A stretch of DNA of 64,000 nucleotides, taken from positions 1 to 64,000 of the forward strand of contig NZ_JBIGHV010000009.1 of the NCBI RefSeq assembly GCF_043555835.1, in the 5' to 3' direction. Each line of letters begins with the position of its first letter. The stretch's first letter is position 1. The stretch is from Pelomonas parva (lineage in GTDB: Bacteria; Pseudomonadota; Gammaproteobacteria; Burkholderiales; Burkholderiaceae_C). Under the pieces are notes generated by a model that did not search any database, was not told the origin of the DNA, and was given only the letters and a program-made list of their open reading frames with translations. The position numbers were made by a program, and so were the translations under genes. This document shows, in pieces, positions 28,086 through 36,350 of this stretch.

Positions 28086-28123
28086 GCGTTCCAAGCGATG
28101 CGGGAAAAATCCCCTTGGAACGC
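28086..28123. repeat. 10-base inverted repeat upstream of the HD-GYP gene
   Basis: A perfect 10-base inverted repeat (GCGTTCCAAG at 28086-28095, CTTGGAACGC at 28114-28123) encloses an 18-base loop that itself contains GGG and CCC flanking an AT-rich core. It lies about 105 bases before the HD-GYP start and could be an operator or a leader-RNA structure. Apart from this and the hairpin at 28204-28232, the intergenic region 27982-28263 shows nothing. Confidence 0.5.
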
Positions 28124-28203
28124 AGGGCGGAGCTTAGCGCCTGAACGTGACCGAAATTCCTTGCCTTTGTCCGGGCAAACGCGGAGGAATGCATGACTGG
28201 CGG

Positions 28204-28232
28204 CACGGTGTCATCGTCCCGACGACACCGTG
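28204..28232. terminator. Hairpin downstream of the beta-glucosidase gene
   Basis: A 9-base perfect inverted repeat (CACGGTGTC at 28204-28212, GACACCGTG at 28224-28232) lies 32 bases after the beta-glucosidase stop. It lacks a T-run, so it may be a weak terminator or 3' stabilising stem. Confidence 0.4.
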
Positions 28233-28263
28233 ATTTCGCCCCAGGCGAGGCCCGGGGCGGCGC

Positions 28264-29622
28264 TCAGCGTGTCGCGTGGTGCTTGGCGATGAAGTCGCGA
28301 TACCAGTGCGCGCTGTCCTTGGGCAGGCGCGCGAGGGTTTCGTAGTCGACGTGGATGAGGCCGAAGCGCTTGTCGTAGCCGGAGTTCCACTCGAAGTTGT
28401 CGAGCAGGCTCCAGTAGAAATAGCCGCGCACGTCGGCACCCAGGCTCATGGCCACGGACAGCGCTTGCAGGTGGGCCGACAGGTAGGCGATGCGCTCCTT
28501 GTCGGGCACGCGGCCGTCGACGACGCGGTCGGCATTGGCCATGCCGTTCTCGGTGATGTACATCGGCGGCGGGTTGTACTCGCGGGCCAGGCGCACCAGA
28601 TGCTGGGCGAAGACCTCGGGGACGATCTCCCAACCCATGTCGGTGAAGCCCAGCTTGCCAGGGCCCTTGACGGTCTTGCCGTCGGCGCCGAACAGGCCGC
28701 GCGTGTAGAAGTTGATGCCGAGGAAGTCCAGCGGCTGGCGGATGCGCGCCAGGTCGCCGGCCTCGACCTTGGGCGCGTCGGCGCCGACGAAGTCGATGGC
28801 GTCCTGCGGATAGGCGCCGCGGAAGATCGGGTCCATGTACCAGCGCACGTTCAGGCCGTCGTCGATGCGGGCGGCGCGGCGGTCGGCTTCGTTGGGCGTG
28901 GCAGGGAACGACGGCGTGTGGTTCAAGACGATGCCGAGCTTGGTCGTGGTCTCGGCGCGCATCGCCTTGACCGCGTCGCCGTGCGACAGCATCAGGTGGT
29001 GGGCCACCTGCAGGCTCTCGGCGCGGCTCTTGTGGCCGGGCGCGAACTGGGCGGTCTCATAGCCGAGCGTGGCCGTGCACCAGGGCTCGTTGTGCGTGGC
29101 GATGCTGGCCAGGCGATCCCCGAAGCGGCGGGCGGTCTCGGCGGCGTAGTCGGCAAAGCGGGCGACAACATCGCGCGACAGCCAGCCACCCAGGCCTTCA
29201 TCCAGTGCCTGCGGCAGATCCCAGTGATACAGCGTCGCGTGCGGCTGCAGGCCGGCCTGCAGCAGTTCGTCGATGAGACGGTCGTAGAAGGCGAAGCCGG
29301 CTTCGTTCCAGGCGCCTTGCCCCGTGGCCTGCACGCGCGGCCAGGAGAGGCTGAAGCGGTAGCAGTCCAGGCCCAGGCTCTTCATCAGCGCCACGTCTTC
29401 GCGATAGCGGTGGTAGTGGTCGCAGGCGATGTCGATGTTGGAGCCGTCGTTGATGCGGCCCGGCTGGCGGCAGAAGTGGTCCCAGATGGACGGGCCCTTG
29501 CCGTCCTCGGCGCCGGCGCCCTCGATCTGCGCGGCGCTGGTGGCCACACCCCACAGGAAGTCGGGCGGGAAGGACTGGGCGAGCGAGGCGGGGTCGAGAC
29601 GGGAAGGATCGAAGAGATTCAT
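28264..29622 (-). CDS. GH1 beta-glucosidase
   Basis: A 452-residue cytoplasmic glycoside hydrolase of family 1 that releases glucose (or a related sugar) from beta-linked disaccharides. The acid/base Glu179 is in THNEP and the nucleophile Glu358 is in ITENG; FLWGVATSAAQIEG and the late FYWSLLDNFEW motif are family hallmarks. There is no signal peptide, so its substrate must be imported. Start 29622 gives the usual N-terminus; a start 15 codons earlier is less likely. A LacI-type regulator lies upstream on the same strand with two operator-like sites in between. Confidence 0.95.
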   Translation of the reverse strand: MNLFDPSRLDPASLAQSFPPDFLWGVATSAAQIEGAGAEDGKGPSIWDHFCRQPGRINDGSNIDIACDHYHRYREDVALMKSLGLDCYRFSLSWPRVQATGQGAWNEAGFAFYDRLIDELLQAGLQPHATLYHWDLPQALDEGLGGWLSRDVVARFADYAAETARRFGDRLASIATHNEPWCTATLGYETAQFAPGHKSRAESLQVAHHLMLSHGDAVKAMRAETTTKLGIVLNHTPSFPATPNEADRRAARIDDGLNVRWYMDPIFRGAYPQDAIDFVGADAPKVEAGDLARIRQPLDFLGINFYTRGLFGADGKTVKGPGKLGFTDMGWEIVPEVFAQHLVRLAREYNPPPMYITENGMANADRVVDGRVPDKERIAYLSAHLQALSVAMSLGADVRGYFYWSLLDNFEWNSGYDKRFGLIHVDYETLARLPKDSAHWYRDFIAKHHATR

Positions 29623-29780
29623 GGTGGAGGAGCGCCCGGCGTTGCGCCGGGAACGAAGAAGGGTCAAGCAAATCGAGGTGGGCCGCGGACCACCCCGGCG
29701 TCGGGACTACGGGAAGTACCGGCGCAGTTCAGCCGCCGATGCACCGGACCTCGTCCAGCCAAACGATCATCTCTGATCGA

Positions 29781-29816
29781 TGACAACGCTGTCAACATCG
29801 AATGACAGCGGTGTCT
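29781..29816. promoter_or_regulatory. Paired LacI-family operator sites
   Basis: Two near-palindromes, TGACAACGCTGTCA (29781-29794) and TGACAGCGGTGTCT (29803-29816), are spaced 22 bases centre to centre, about two helical turns. They match the style of LacI-family operators with a central CG step. They lie between the lacI-type gene and the beta-glucosidase gene, about 160-195 bases before the latter's start, and probably bind the adjacent regulator. Confidence 0.65.
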
Positions 29817-29861
29817 TCACAATCAGATCAAGAGTTCACGCCGAAAGGGTGGGTGTCGGGC

Positions 29862-30896
29862 TCAGCCGGCCCGGGTGGAGTCGCGCACGACGAGCTCGTG
29901 GGCGAGCACCTTGTGCAGTTCGCCGTCGTCGCCGGGAGCCAGCTCGGACTTGTGGCCGAAGACGAGCATCTCGACCGCCGTGCGCGCCATCTCGGCAACG
30001 GGCTGACGCACCGTCGTCAGCGCCGGCCAGACGAGCGCCGCGGTGGGCGAATCGTCGAAGCCCGCCACGGACAGCTCGCCCGGCACGGACAGCCCGAGCC
30101 GCTGCGCTGCGGCCAGCACGCCCAGCGCCATGTCGTCATTGCTGGCGAACACGGCCGTGGGGCGCTGGCGGCGACTGAGCAACTGGTGCGCCGCATCGCG
30201 GCCGCTGTCGAAGGTGAAGGAGCCGGGCTGCATCAGCTCGGGGTCCACCGCGATGTCGTGCGCCTGCAGCGCGTTGACGAAGCCCTGCTGGCGGGCGGCG
30301 CTGGCCGACTGGTCCGGCGGCCCCTTGATCAGCGCAATGCGGCGGTGGCCGAGGCTGATGAGCAGGTTGGTGATTTCCTCGGCCGCATGGACGTCGTCCA
30401 TGCGCACCGAGGGCACGCCCACGATGTCCCGCTCCGGCGACATCAGCACGCAGGGCGTGCCGTTCTCGCGCAGCGCGGCAAGCACCTCGGGGTTGTCGCA
30501 CAGCGGCGGCGTCAGGATCATGCCGTCAGGGCGCAGGGCGAGGACCATGCGGTCGATCTGCTGGCGCAGGTCGGGTGCGTCGTTGTGAAGTGACTCGACA
30601 ACCAGGTGATAGCCCAGTTCGCGACAACGCACCGTCGCGCCCTGCTGGACGCTGCCGACGAAGGCGGCGCTGGGGTCGTAGTAGAGCAGGCCGATCAGGA
30701 AGGAGCGGCCGCCTGCGAGGCTGCGTGCCGACTGCTTGGGCCGGTAGCGCAGCGCCTCCACCACCTTGAGCACCGCGTCCCGGGTGCTCTCGTGCACGCC
30801 GGGCTCGTGGTTGAGCACGCGCGATACGGTCTTGATCGACACGCCCGCTTCGCGGGCGACGTCGACGATGGTGGGGCTTCCGCCGCGTGCGCTCAC
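29862..30896 (-). CDS. LacI-family transcriptional regulator
   Basis: A repressor of 344 residues with an N-terminal helix-turn-helix (TIVDVAREAGVSIKTVSRVLN), the hinge helix (RYRPKQSARSLAGG) and a periplasmic-binding-protein-like sugar sensor domain. By family it would release DNA on binding a sugar; a beta-glucoside breakdown product is the natural guess given the GH1 gene downstream. The GTG at 30896 was chosen because it removes an overlap with the HU gene; an earlier start at 30944 would add 16 serine/proline/arginine-rich residues inside the HU 3' end. Confidence 0.92.
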   Translation of the reverse strand: MSARGGSPTIVDVAREAGVSIKTVSRVLNHEPGVHESTRDAVLKVVEALRYRPKQSARSLAGGRSFLIGLLYYDPSAAFVGSVQQGATVRCRELGYHLVVESLHNDAPDLRQQIDRMVLALRPDGMILTPPLCDNPEVLAALRENGTPCVLMSPERDIVGVPSVRMDDVHAAEEITNLLISLGHRRIALIKGPPDQSASAARQQGFVNALQAHDIAVDPELMQPGSFTFDSGRDAAHQLLSRRQRPTAVFASNDDMALGVLAAAQRLGLSVPGELSVAGFDDSPTAALVWPALTTVRQPVAEMARTAVEMLVFGHKSELAPGDDGELHKVLAHELVVRDSTRAG

Positions 30897-30906
30897 AGTT
30901 GAAGAA

Positions 30907-31260
30907 TTACTTCTTCTTGGCCTTGGCGGCCGGCTTGGCGGCAACCTTGGCGGCGGGCTTGGCAGCAGCCTTCTTCGCAGCGGCCTTCGGGTCCACGGCG
31001 GCCTTGAAGCCAGCGCCGGCGGTGAACTTGGGCAGCTTGGCGGCAGCGATCTTGATCTTGGCGCCGGTGCTGGGGTTCACGCCGTTGCGCGCTGCGCGTG
31101 CGTGCTGCTTGAAGGAGCCGAAGCCCGGGATCGACACGGCACCACCCTTTTTCACGGTGGTGACGACGGCGTCCAGCAGGGTCTCGAGGATGCGGCCGGC
31201 TTCGGCCTTGCTCAGCTCGTGCTTGGCGGCCAGGTGTTCGATCAGATCGGTCTTGTTCAT
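30907..31260 (-). CDS. HU-family histone-like protein with lysine/alanine tail
   Basis: The 117-residue nucleoid protein has a standard HU/IHF core over residues 1-90 (MNKTDLIEHLAAKHELSKAE, VSIPGFGSFKQHARAARNGVNPSTG, KLPKFTAGAGFKAAV). A low-complexity tail of alternating alanine, lysine and proline follows (residues 91-117), like the C-terminal domain of histone H1. The tail should increase DNA compaction. The beta-arm DNA-intercalating region RNGVNPSTG is kept. It is the gene before lacI on this strand, with only 10 bases between them. Confidence 0.93.
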   Translation of the reverse strand: MNKTDLIEHLAAKHELSKAEAGRILETLLDAVVTTVKKGGAVSIPGFGSFKQHARAARNGVNPSTGAKIKIAAAKLPKFTAGAGFKAAVDPKAAAKKAAAKPAAKVAAKPAAKAKKK

Positions 31261-31310
31261 GCGGGGGATCTCGTCCAAAACTCGCCCGAACGGCTCGGGC
31301 GGGCGGGATT

Positions 31311-33413
31311 GTGGCCCAAGCCGCAACTCACCCGCAGGCATACAGTCCCGTATCCATCGAAGATTCGGTCCCACTCGTGCACATTGCCTCGGCGCTCGAC
31401 GCCCTGCCCCAACAGGTCTGGAAGGCAGATGCCCAAGGCCGCCTGCTCTGGATGAACGCGCGCCTGGCAGATGCGCTGAACCGGCCGGCGCTGCCGACGC
31501 CGCTGTCGCTGTGGCTGCACGAAGACGACCGCGCCGCCTTCGCGCAGGCCTGGGGCGCTGCCCAGGAGGTCGGCCGCTTCGAGCTGGAGTACCGCGTCGG
31601 CACCGCCTGGGTGCTGGCCCAGGCCCAGCGCCTGCCGGGCTCGGCGCTGTGGCTCGGCACGCACACCGACATCGCGGCACGGCGAGCCGCAGAGAACCGC
31701 CTCAACGAGGCCGATGCCGTCTGGAAGCTGGCACTGGAATGCAGCGGCGACGGTGTCTGGGACTGGCATGTGCAGGCCGGCACCGAGTACTACTCGGACC
31801 GCTATCTGCGCCTGTACGGCTTTGAGCCCGGTGACATCCCGCCCACGCCCGACGCCTTCGATGCACGCACGCACCCCGACGACCTGGCGCAGATGGCCTG
31901 CGACCGCGAGGACCATTTCGCTGGCCGCACGCCGCTGTACCGCAACGAGCACCGCGTGCTGGCCAGGGACGGCTCGTGGAAATGGGTGCTGAGCCGCGGC
32001 ATGGTGATCGCGCGCGATGCCGCAGGCCAGCCGCTGCGCATGGTGGGCACACACACCGACATCACCGACCGCAAGCGCCAGGAGGCGCTGGTGTGGCAGC
32101 AGGCGCGTCTGGACACGCTGACCGGCCTGCCCAACCGCCGGGCGTTGCGCGAACACATCGAGCGTGCGCTGGCGCTGCGCCAGATGCGCGGCGACGAGCT
32201 GGCCGTCATGTTCGTGGACCTGGACCACTTCAAGGAGGTCAACGACTCGCTGGGCCATGACGTGGGCGACGCGCTGCTGGTGCAGGTGGCCGAGCGGCTG
32301 CAGGCGCGCATGCCCGCCGACGCCGTCGTGGCACGCATGGGCGGTGACGAGTTCACCGTGCTGCTCGCGACGGCGCGGGCCGCACCCGAGGCCGAACGGG
32401 TCGGGCACGACTTGCTGCAGTCGCTGTCCGAGGCCTTTGACGTGGCGGGCGAGCGGGTCTACGTGTCGGCCAGCATCGGTGTCAGCCTGGCGCCGCGCGA
32501 CGGCAGCGAGATCGAGGCGCTGTTCAAGCATGCCGACCTGGCCTTGTACGAAGCCAAGGGCGCCGGCCGCAACCGCGTGAGCGTGTTCACGCCAGCGCTG
32601 CACGAGGCGGCGCAGCGGCGCGTGAGGCTCGCGGCGGAGCTGCGCGAGGCGCTGCGGCTGGGGCAGCTCAGCCTCGTCTACCAGCCCATCCTGTGGCTGC
32701 GCGACGTGACAGCGGCGCCGCGCAAGGCTGAGGCGCTGCTGCGCTGGCGGCACCCGCAGTTGGGCGACGTGAGCCCGGCGCATTTCATCCCTATCGCCGA
32801 AGCCACCGGCCTCATCGTCGACATCGGCGACTGGGTGTTCCGAACGGCAGCGGCCCAGGCGCAGGCGTGGCGGGCGGCGGGGCACGCTGGCTTCCAGATC
32901 AGCATCAACAAGTCGCCGGTGCAGTTCCTCGGCGAACGCAGCCACCGCGTGCAGCCGGACTGGGTCGGCCACCTGCGCGACCTCGGCATGCCCGGCGACG
33001 CACTGGCCGTCGAGATCACCGAAGGGCTGCTGCTGGAACGCGACGAGGCCGTGAGCGAGCGGCTGCGGGAACTGCGCGATGGCGGCTTGTCAGTCTCGCT
33101 GGACGACTTCGGGACGGGTTATTCGTCGCTGAGCTATCTGCAGCACCACGCGATCGACACGGTCAAGATCGACCGCAGCTTCGTCGCTGGCCTGGAGAGC
33201 GGCGGCAAGGCGGTGGCGCTGTGCCGGGCCATCGTGACGATGGCGCACGAACTGGGCATGGAGGTCGTCGCCGAAGGCGTCGAGACCGAAGCGCAGATGC
33301 TGGCCTTGCAGACCATGGGCTGCGACTGGGGGCAGGGGTGGTGGTTTGGGAAGGGCGTTTCCGCTGCCGAATTTGAAGAGCGCTGGCTCCCTGCCTCGAC
33401 GTGCAAATCCTGA
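31311..33413 (+). CDS. PAS-GGDEF-EAL cyclic-di-GMP protein
   Basis: The 700-residue soluble protein has two PAS-like domains (about 25-125 and 130-255, the second PAS_3-like with YYSDRYLRLYGFEP), a GGDEF domain (motif at 344-348, ARMGGDEFTVLL) and an EAL domain (motif at 474-476, AEALLRWRHPQ) followed by LDDFGTGYSSLSYL and VAEGVETEA. Both active sites appear intact. The start taken is a GTG at 31311; an in-frame later start cannot be excluded, as residues 1-20 are not conserved. It is transcribed away from the HU gene and ends just before a bidirectional terminator. Confidence 0.92.
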   Translation: MAQAATHPQAYSPVSIEDSVPLVHIASALDALPQQVWKADAQGRLLWMNARLADALNRPALPTPLSLWLHEDDRAAFAQAWGAAQEVGRFELEYRVGTAWVLAQAQRLPGSALWLGTHTDIAARRAAENRLNEADAVWKLALECSGDGVWDWHVQAGTEYYSDRYLRLYGFEPGDIPPTPDAFDARTHPDDLAQMACDREDHFAGRTPLYRNEHRVLARDGSWKWVLSRGMVIARDAAGQPLRMVGTHTDITDRKRQEALVWQQARLDTLTGLPNRRALREHIERALALRQMRGDELAVMFVDLDHFKEVNDSLGHDVGDALLVQVAERLQARMPADAVVARMGGDEFTVLLATARAAPEAERVGHDLLQSLSEAFDVAGERVYVSASIGVSLAPRDGSEIEALFKHADLALYEAKGAGRNRVSVFTPALHEAAQRRVRLAAELREALRLGQLSLVYQPILWLRDVTAAPRKAEALLRWRHPQLGDVSPAHFIPIAEATGLIVDIGDWVFRTAAAQAQAWRAAGHAGFQISINKSPVQFLGERSHRVQPDWVGHLRDLGMPGDALAVEITEGLLLERDEAVSERLRELRDGGLSVSLDDFGTGYSSLSYLQHHAIDTVKIDRSFVAGLESGGKAVALCRAIVTMAHELGMEVVAEGVETEAQMLALQTMGCDWGQGWWFGKGVSAAEFEERWLPASTCKS

Positions 33414-33424
33414 GCCACAAACGC

Positions 33425-33453
33425 AAAAGGCCAGCACTTGCGTGCTGGCCTTT
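33425..33453. terminator. Bidirectional terminator
   Basis: A 9-base perfect stem (GGCCAGCAC at 33429-33437 with GTGCTGGCC at 33442-33450) and a TTGC loop, with AAAA on the left and TTT on the right, ends both the GGDEF-EAL gene and the oppositely oriented tRNA-Leu. Confidence 0.85.
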
Positions 33454-33459
33454 CTTGTT

Positions 33460-33544
<85 letters not shown>

Positions 33545-33559
33545 TTTCAGGGAGGCCGG

Positions 33560-33565
33560 ACTATA
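33560..33565 (-). promoter_or_regulatory. Probable -10 box of tRNA-Leu
   Basis: The minus strand reads TATAGT 16 bases before the tRNA 5' end. A TTGTCG further upstream is 20 bases away, wider than the ideal spacing, so the -35 element is uncertain. Confidence 0.4.
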
Positions 33566-33598
33566 GCCCAGTTTTTCACCCTCCCCGACAAAGTCGAC

Positions 33599-35110
33599 TC
33601 AGATGTCGAACTTCACGCCCTGAGCAAGAGGCAACTCGCTTGAGTAATTCACGGTGTTGGTCGTGCGCCGCATGTAGGCCTTCCAGGCGTCCGAACCACT
33701 CTCGCGGCCACCGCCCGTTTCCTTCTCGCCACCAAACGCACCGCCGATCTCCGCCCCCGACGTGCCGATGTTGACGTTGGCAATGCCGCAGTCGCTGCCG
33801 GCCGCGCTCATGAAACGCTCGGCCTCCCGCAGGTCGGTCGTGAAGATGGCCGACGACAGGCCTTGCGGCACGCCGTTCTGCAACTCGATGGCCTCTTCGA
33901 GCGTCGAATACTTCAGCGTGTAGAGGATGGGCGCGAAAGTCTCGTGGCAGACGACTTCGGTCTGCGCCGGCATGCGCACCAGCGCCGGCACGGCGTAGTA
34001 GGCCTCGGGAAAGCGGTCGCTCAACGCGCGCTCGCCGCCCGACACGATGCCGCCCTGCTCGCGCGCCGCGTTCAGCGCGAACTGCATCGCATCGAAGGCC
34101 TGCGCGTCGATCAACGGGCCGATCAAGGTGCCGGCTTCAATGGGCGAGCCAATCGGCAGCTGAGCGCGGGCGCGGTCCAGGCGCTCGACCAGCGCGTCAT
34201 GGATGCTCTCGTGGACGATGACGCGGCGCGTTGTCGTGCAACGCTGGCCGGCTGTGCCGTAGGCGCCGAACAGGATGCCGCGCACGGCCAGGTCCAGGTC
34301 GGCGCTGGGCGTGACGATGATGGCGTTGTTGCCACCCAGTTCCAGCAGCGAGCGGCCGAAGCGCGCCGCGACGCGCGGGCCGACGGCGCGGCCCATGCGG
34401 GTGGAGCCAGTGGCGCTGACGAGCGCCACACGGGCGTCATCGACCATGACCTCGCCCACGTCGGCGCGGCCGATGATCAGCTCGGACAGGCCGTCAGGCG
34501 CCGTGTGGCCGGCGGCCCGGTAGGCCTTCAGCGCGCGCTCGAACAGCGCCTGCGTGGCGAGCGCCGTCAGCGGCGTCTTCTCGCTCGGCTTCCAGACGCA
34601 GGCATCGCCGCAGACCAGCGCCAGCGCCGAGTTCCAGGCCCACACGGCGACCGGGAAGTTGAAGGCAGAGATGATGCCGACGACGCCCAGCGGCAACCAC
34701 TGTTCCATCATGCGATGGCCGGGGCGCTCGCTGGCGATGGTCAGGCCGTGCAACTGGCGCGACAGGCCGACGGCGAACTCGCAGATGTCGATCATTTCCT
34801 GGACTTCGCCCAGGCCTTCGCTGGTCACCTTGCCGGCTTCGATGGACACGAGTTGCGCGAGCTGGCTCTTGTGCGCGCGCAGTTCCTCGCCGAACAGACG
34901 CACCAGCTCGCCGCGCTTGGGCGCCGGCACGACGCGCCAGGCCTTGAAGGCCGCGTGGGCGCGGCCCACGGCGGCCTGCATGTCGGCGGCGCTGGCGGTG
35001 GGCAGTTGGGTCAGCACGCTGCCATCAATGGGCGAGCGGACAGTCAGATCACCGGCGCCCGGCAGGTGGACGCCCAGCGCGTCCAGAACGGAGAGGGTTT
35101 GTTGCTTCAT
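33599..35110 (-). CDS. amaB: ALDH7-type aldehyde dehydrogenase (aminoadipate-semialdehyde / piperideine-6-carboxylate)
   Basis: The 503-residue NAD-dependent aldehyde dehydrogenase matches the antiquitin-like ALDH7 group that oxidises alpha-aminoadipate semialdehyde, which is in equilibrium with piperideine-6-carboxylate, to aminoadipate in lysine breakdown. The catalytic cysteine is in TAGQRCTTTRR, the general-base glutamate in LLELGGNNAI, and the cofactor region is SATGSTRMG. The group-specific NVNIGTSGAEIGGAFGGEKETGGGRESGSD segment is present. It follows a saccharopine-dehydrogenase-like gene by a few bases. The start at 35110 is slightly preferred over the ATG nine bases upstream. Confidence 0.88.
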   Translation of the reverse strand: MKQQTLSVLDALGVHLPGAGDLTVRSPIDGSVLTQLPTASAADMQAAVGRAHAAFKAWRVVPAPKRGELVRLFGEELRAHKSQLAQLVSIEAGKVTSEGLGEVQEMIDICEFAVGLSRQLHGLTIASERPGHRMMEQWLPLGVVGIISAFNFPVAVWAWNSALALVCGDACVWKPSEKTPLTALATQALFERALKAYRAAGHTAPDGLSELIIGRADVGEVMVDDARVALVSATGSTRMGRAVGPRVAARFGRSLLELGGNNAIIVTPSADLDLAVRGILFGAYGTAGQRCTTTRRVIVHESIHDALVERLDRARAQLPIGSPIEAGTLIGPLIDAQAFDAMQFALNAAREQGGIVSGGERALSDRFPEAYYAVPALVRMPAQTEVVCHETFAPILYTLKYSTLEEAIELQNGVPQGLSSAIFTTDLREAERFMSAAGSDCGIANVNIGTSGAEIGGAFGGEKETGGGRESGSDAWKAYMRRTTNTVNYSSELPLAQGVKFDI

Positions 35111-35121
35111 GGTCCGCATTC

Positions 35122-36216
35122 TCAGGAAATGGACTCCACCTGACGCGACTGTTGATAGGCCGAGCCGAAACGGTTGGCAAGGAAGTCCGGCAGCGCGACC
35201 TCTTCCTGGCGCACAAAGCCCTGCTGCGGGAGCTTGCCTTCACGGAACAGATCGACAGCGGCGCAGATGCCCGCAGCGGTGGTGATCTGGATGGCGCTCA
35301 GCGGCTGCGCCCCGTCACGCGTCGCGAAGATCTTGCGCGCGAACACCTCCTGCAGCAGCACGCCGTTCTTCATGCCCGACACGGTGACGAAGACGAGCAC
35401 TACGTCCTGCATCGTCGCGGGCATGCTCTTGCGCATGATGTCCTTCAGGTTGCCCTGGTCGCTCTTCAGGCCCAGGTCGCCAAGCAGGAACTGCATCAGG
35501 TCGCGGTGGCCGGGGTAGCGCACGGTCTTGTAGTCGAGGTTGCGCACCTTGCCCGCCCAGGTCTCGCACAGCGTGCCCAGGCCGCCAGAGGTGTTGAAGG
35601 CCTCGTACTCGGTGCCGTCGAGGCTGAAGTGCTCCAGGCCCTCCAGCGGCAGCGCGGCGATGGTCTCGCCCTCGTGGATGGCCTCGCAGGAGTGGCAGTA
35701 CTCGTTGATGAGGCCGTCGACCGACCACGTCAGGTTGTACTTCAGCGCATTGGTCGGGAAGGCCGGCAGCGCGCCGACGCGCATCTGCACGTCGCGCACC
35801 GAGTCGAAGCCGCTGGCCAGGTGGTGGGCGACGATGCCGATGAAGCCCGGCGCCAGGCCGCACTGCGGCATGAAGGCGGTACGGGCGCCCTTGGCCATGT
35901 CCTTGATGGCCTTGGTGGCGGCCACGTCCTCGGTCAGGTCGAAGTAGTGGCAGCCGCACTCCAGCGCCAGCTCGGCGGCGGTGATGGCCAGGTGATAGGG
36001 CAGCGCGTTGACGACGGCGTCCTTGCCGCGCAACTGGGCGGCAAGCGCAGCGCGGTTGTCGCTGTCGACTTCCGCCGTGGCGATGCCCTCGGCGGCCAGT
36101 ACCTTCAGGTAGCCGGCGTTCTTGTCGAGCACGGTGACCTGGTAGTCGCCAGTGGCGTGCAGCAGGCGGGCGATGGTCTGGCCGATGTGGCCGGCGCCGA
36201 GCAGGGCGATCTTCAT
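35122..36216 (-). CDS. Saccharopine dehydrogenase-like / lysine 6-dehydrogenase-type oxidoreductase
   Basis: A 364-residue NAD(P)-dependent enzyme with an N-terminal Rossmann fold (MKIALLGAGHIGQTIARLL) and the saccharopine dehydrogenase C-terminal domain (CGLAPGFIGIVAHHLASGF). Members of this length include lysine 6-dehydrogenases, which make aminoadipate semialdehyde directly from lysine, and saccharopine reductases. The following ALDH7-type gene, 11 bases downstream, would oxidise that product, so a two-step lysine-to-aminoadipate route is likely. A divergent Lrp-type regulator lies upstream. The choice between lysine and saccharopine as substrate cannot be settled from sequence alone. Confidence 0.85.
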   Translation of the reverse strand: MKIALLGAGHIGQTIARLLHATGDYQVTVLDKNAGYLKVLAAEGIATAEVDSDNRAALAAQLRGKDAVVNALPYHLAITAAELALECGCHYFDLTEDVAATKAIKDMAKGARTAFMPQCGLAPGFIGIVAHHLASGFDSVRDVQMRVGALPAFPTNALKYNLTWSVDGLINEYCHSCEAIHEGETIAALPLEGLEHFSLDGTEYEAFNTSGGLGTLCETWAGKVRNLDYKTVRYPGHRDLMQFLLGDLGLKSDQGNLKDIMRKSMPATMQDVVLVFVTVSGMKNGVLLQEVFARKIFATRDGAQPLSAIQITTAAGICAAVDLFREGKLPQQGFVRQEEVALPDFLANRFGSAYQQSRQVESIS

Positions 36217-36276
36217 GGGGGACTCCAGGCGTAGGTGTTGCGTTGGGCAGCACTCTAGGCAGGGTCACTGACGAAA

Positions 36277-36350
36277 GAAAGCGATCTTCCGACGAAAGCG
36301 ATTGATGATTCGTCGAATCGTCGCGATGATTCGCCGTTATGGATGATTCA
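36277..36350. promoter_or_regulatory. Repeated sites in the Lrp divergent promoter region
   Basis: Two direct copies of GAAAGCGAT (36277-36285 and 36294-36302, 17 bases apart) are followed by GATGATTCG at 36304-36312 and 36325-36333 and GATGATTCA at 36342-36350. The last three are spaced 21 and 17 bases. Helically phased repeats are typical of Lrp/AsnC multimer binding and probably serve autoregulation and control of the divergent lysine genes. Confidence 0.5.

Noticed and set aside
30897..30944. An upstream start for the LacI regulator
   Set aside because: It would overlap the HU 3' end and add a serine/proline/arginine stretch before the helix-turn-helix; the GTG at 30896 leaves a normal N-terminus.
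31257..32972. A 571-codon minus-strand frame
   Set aside because: It is antisense to a GGDEF-EAL gene and only mirrors its codon pattern.
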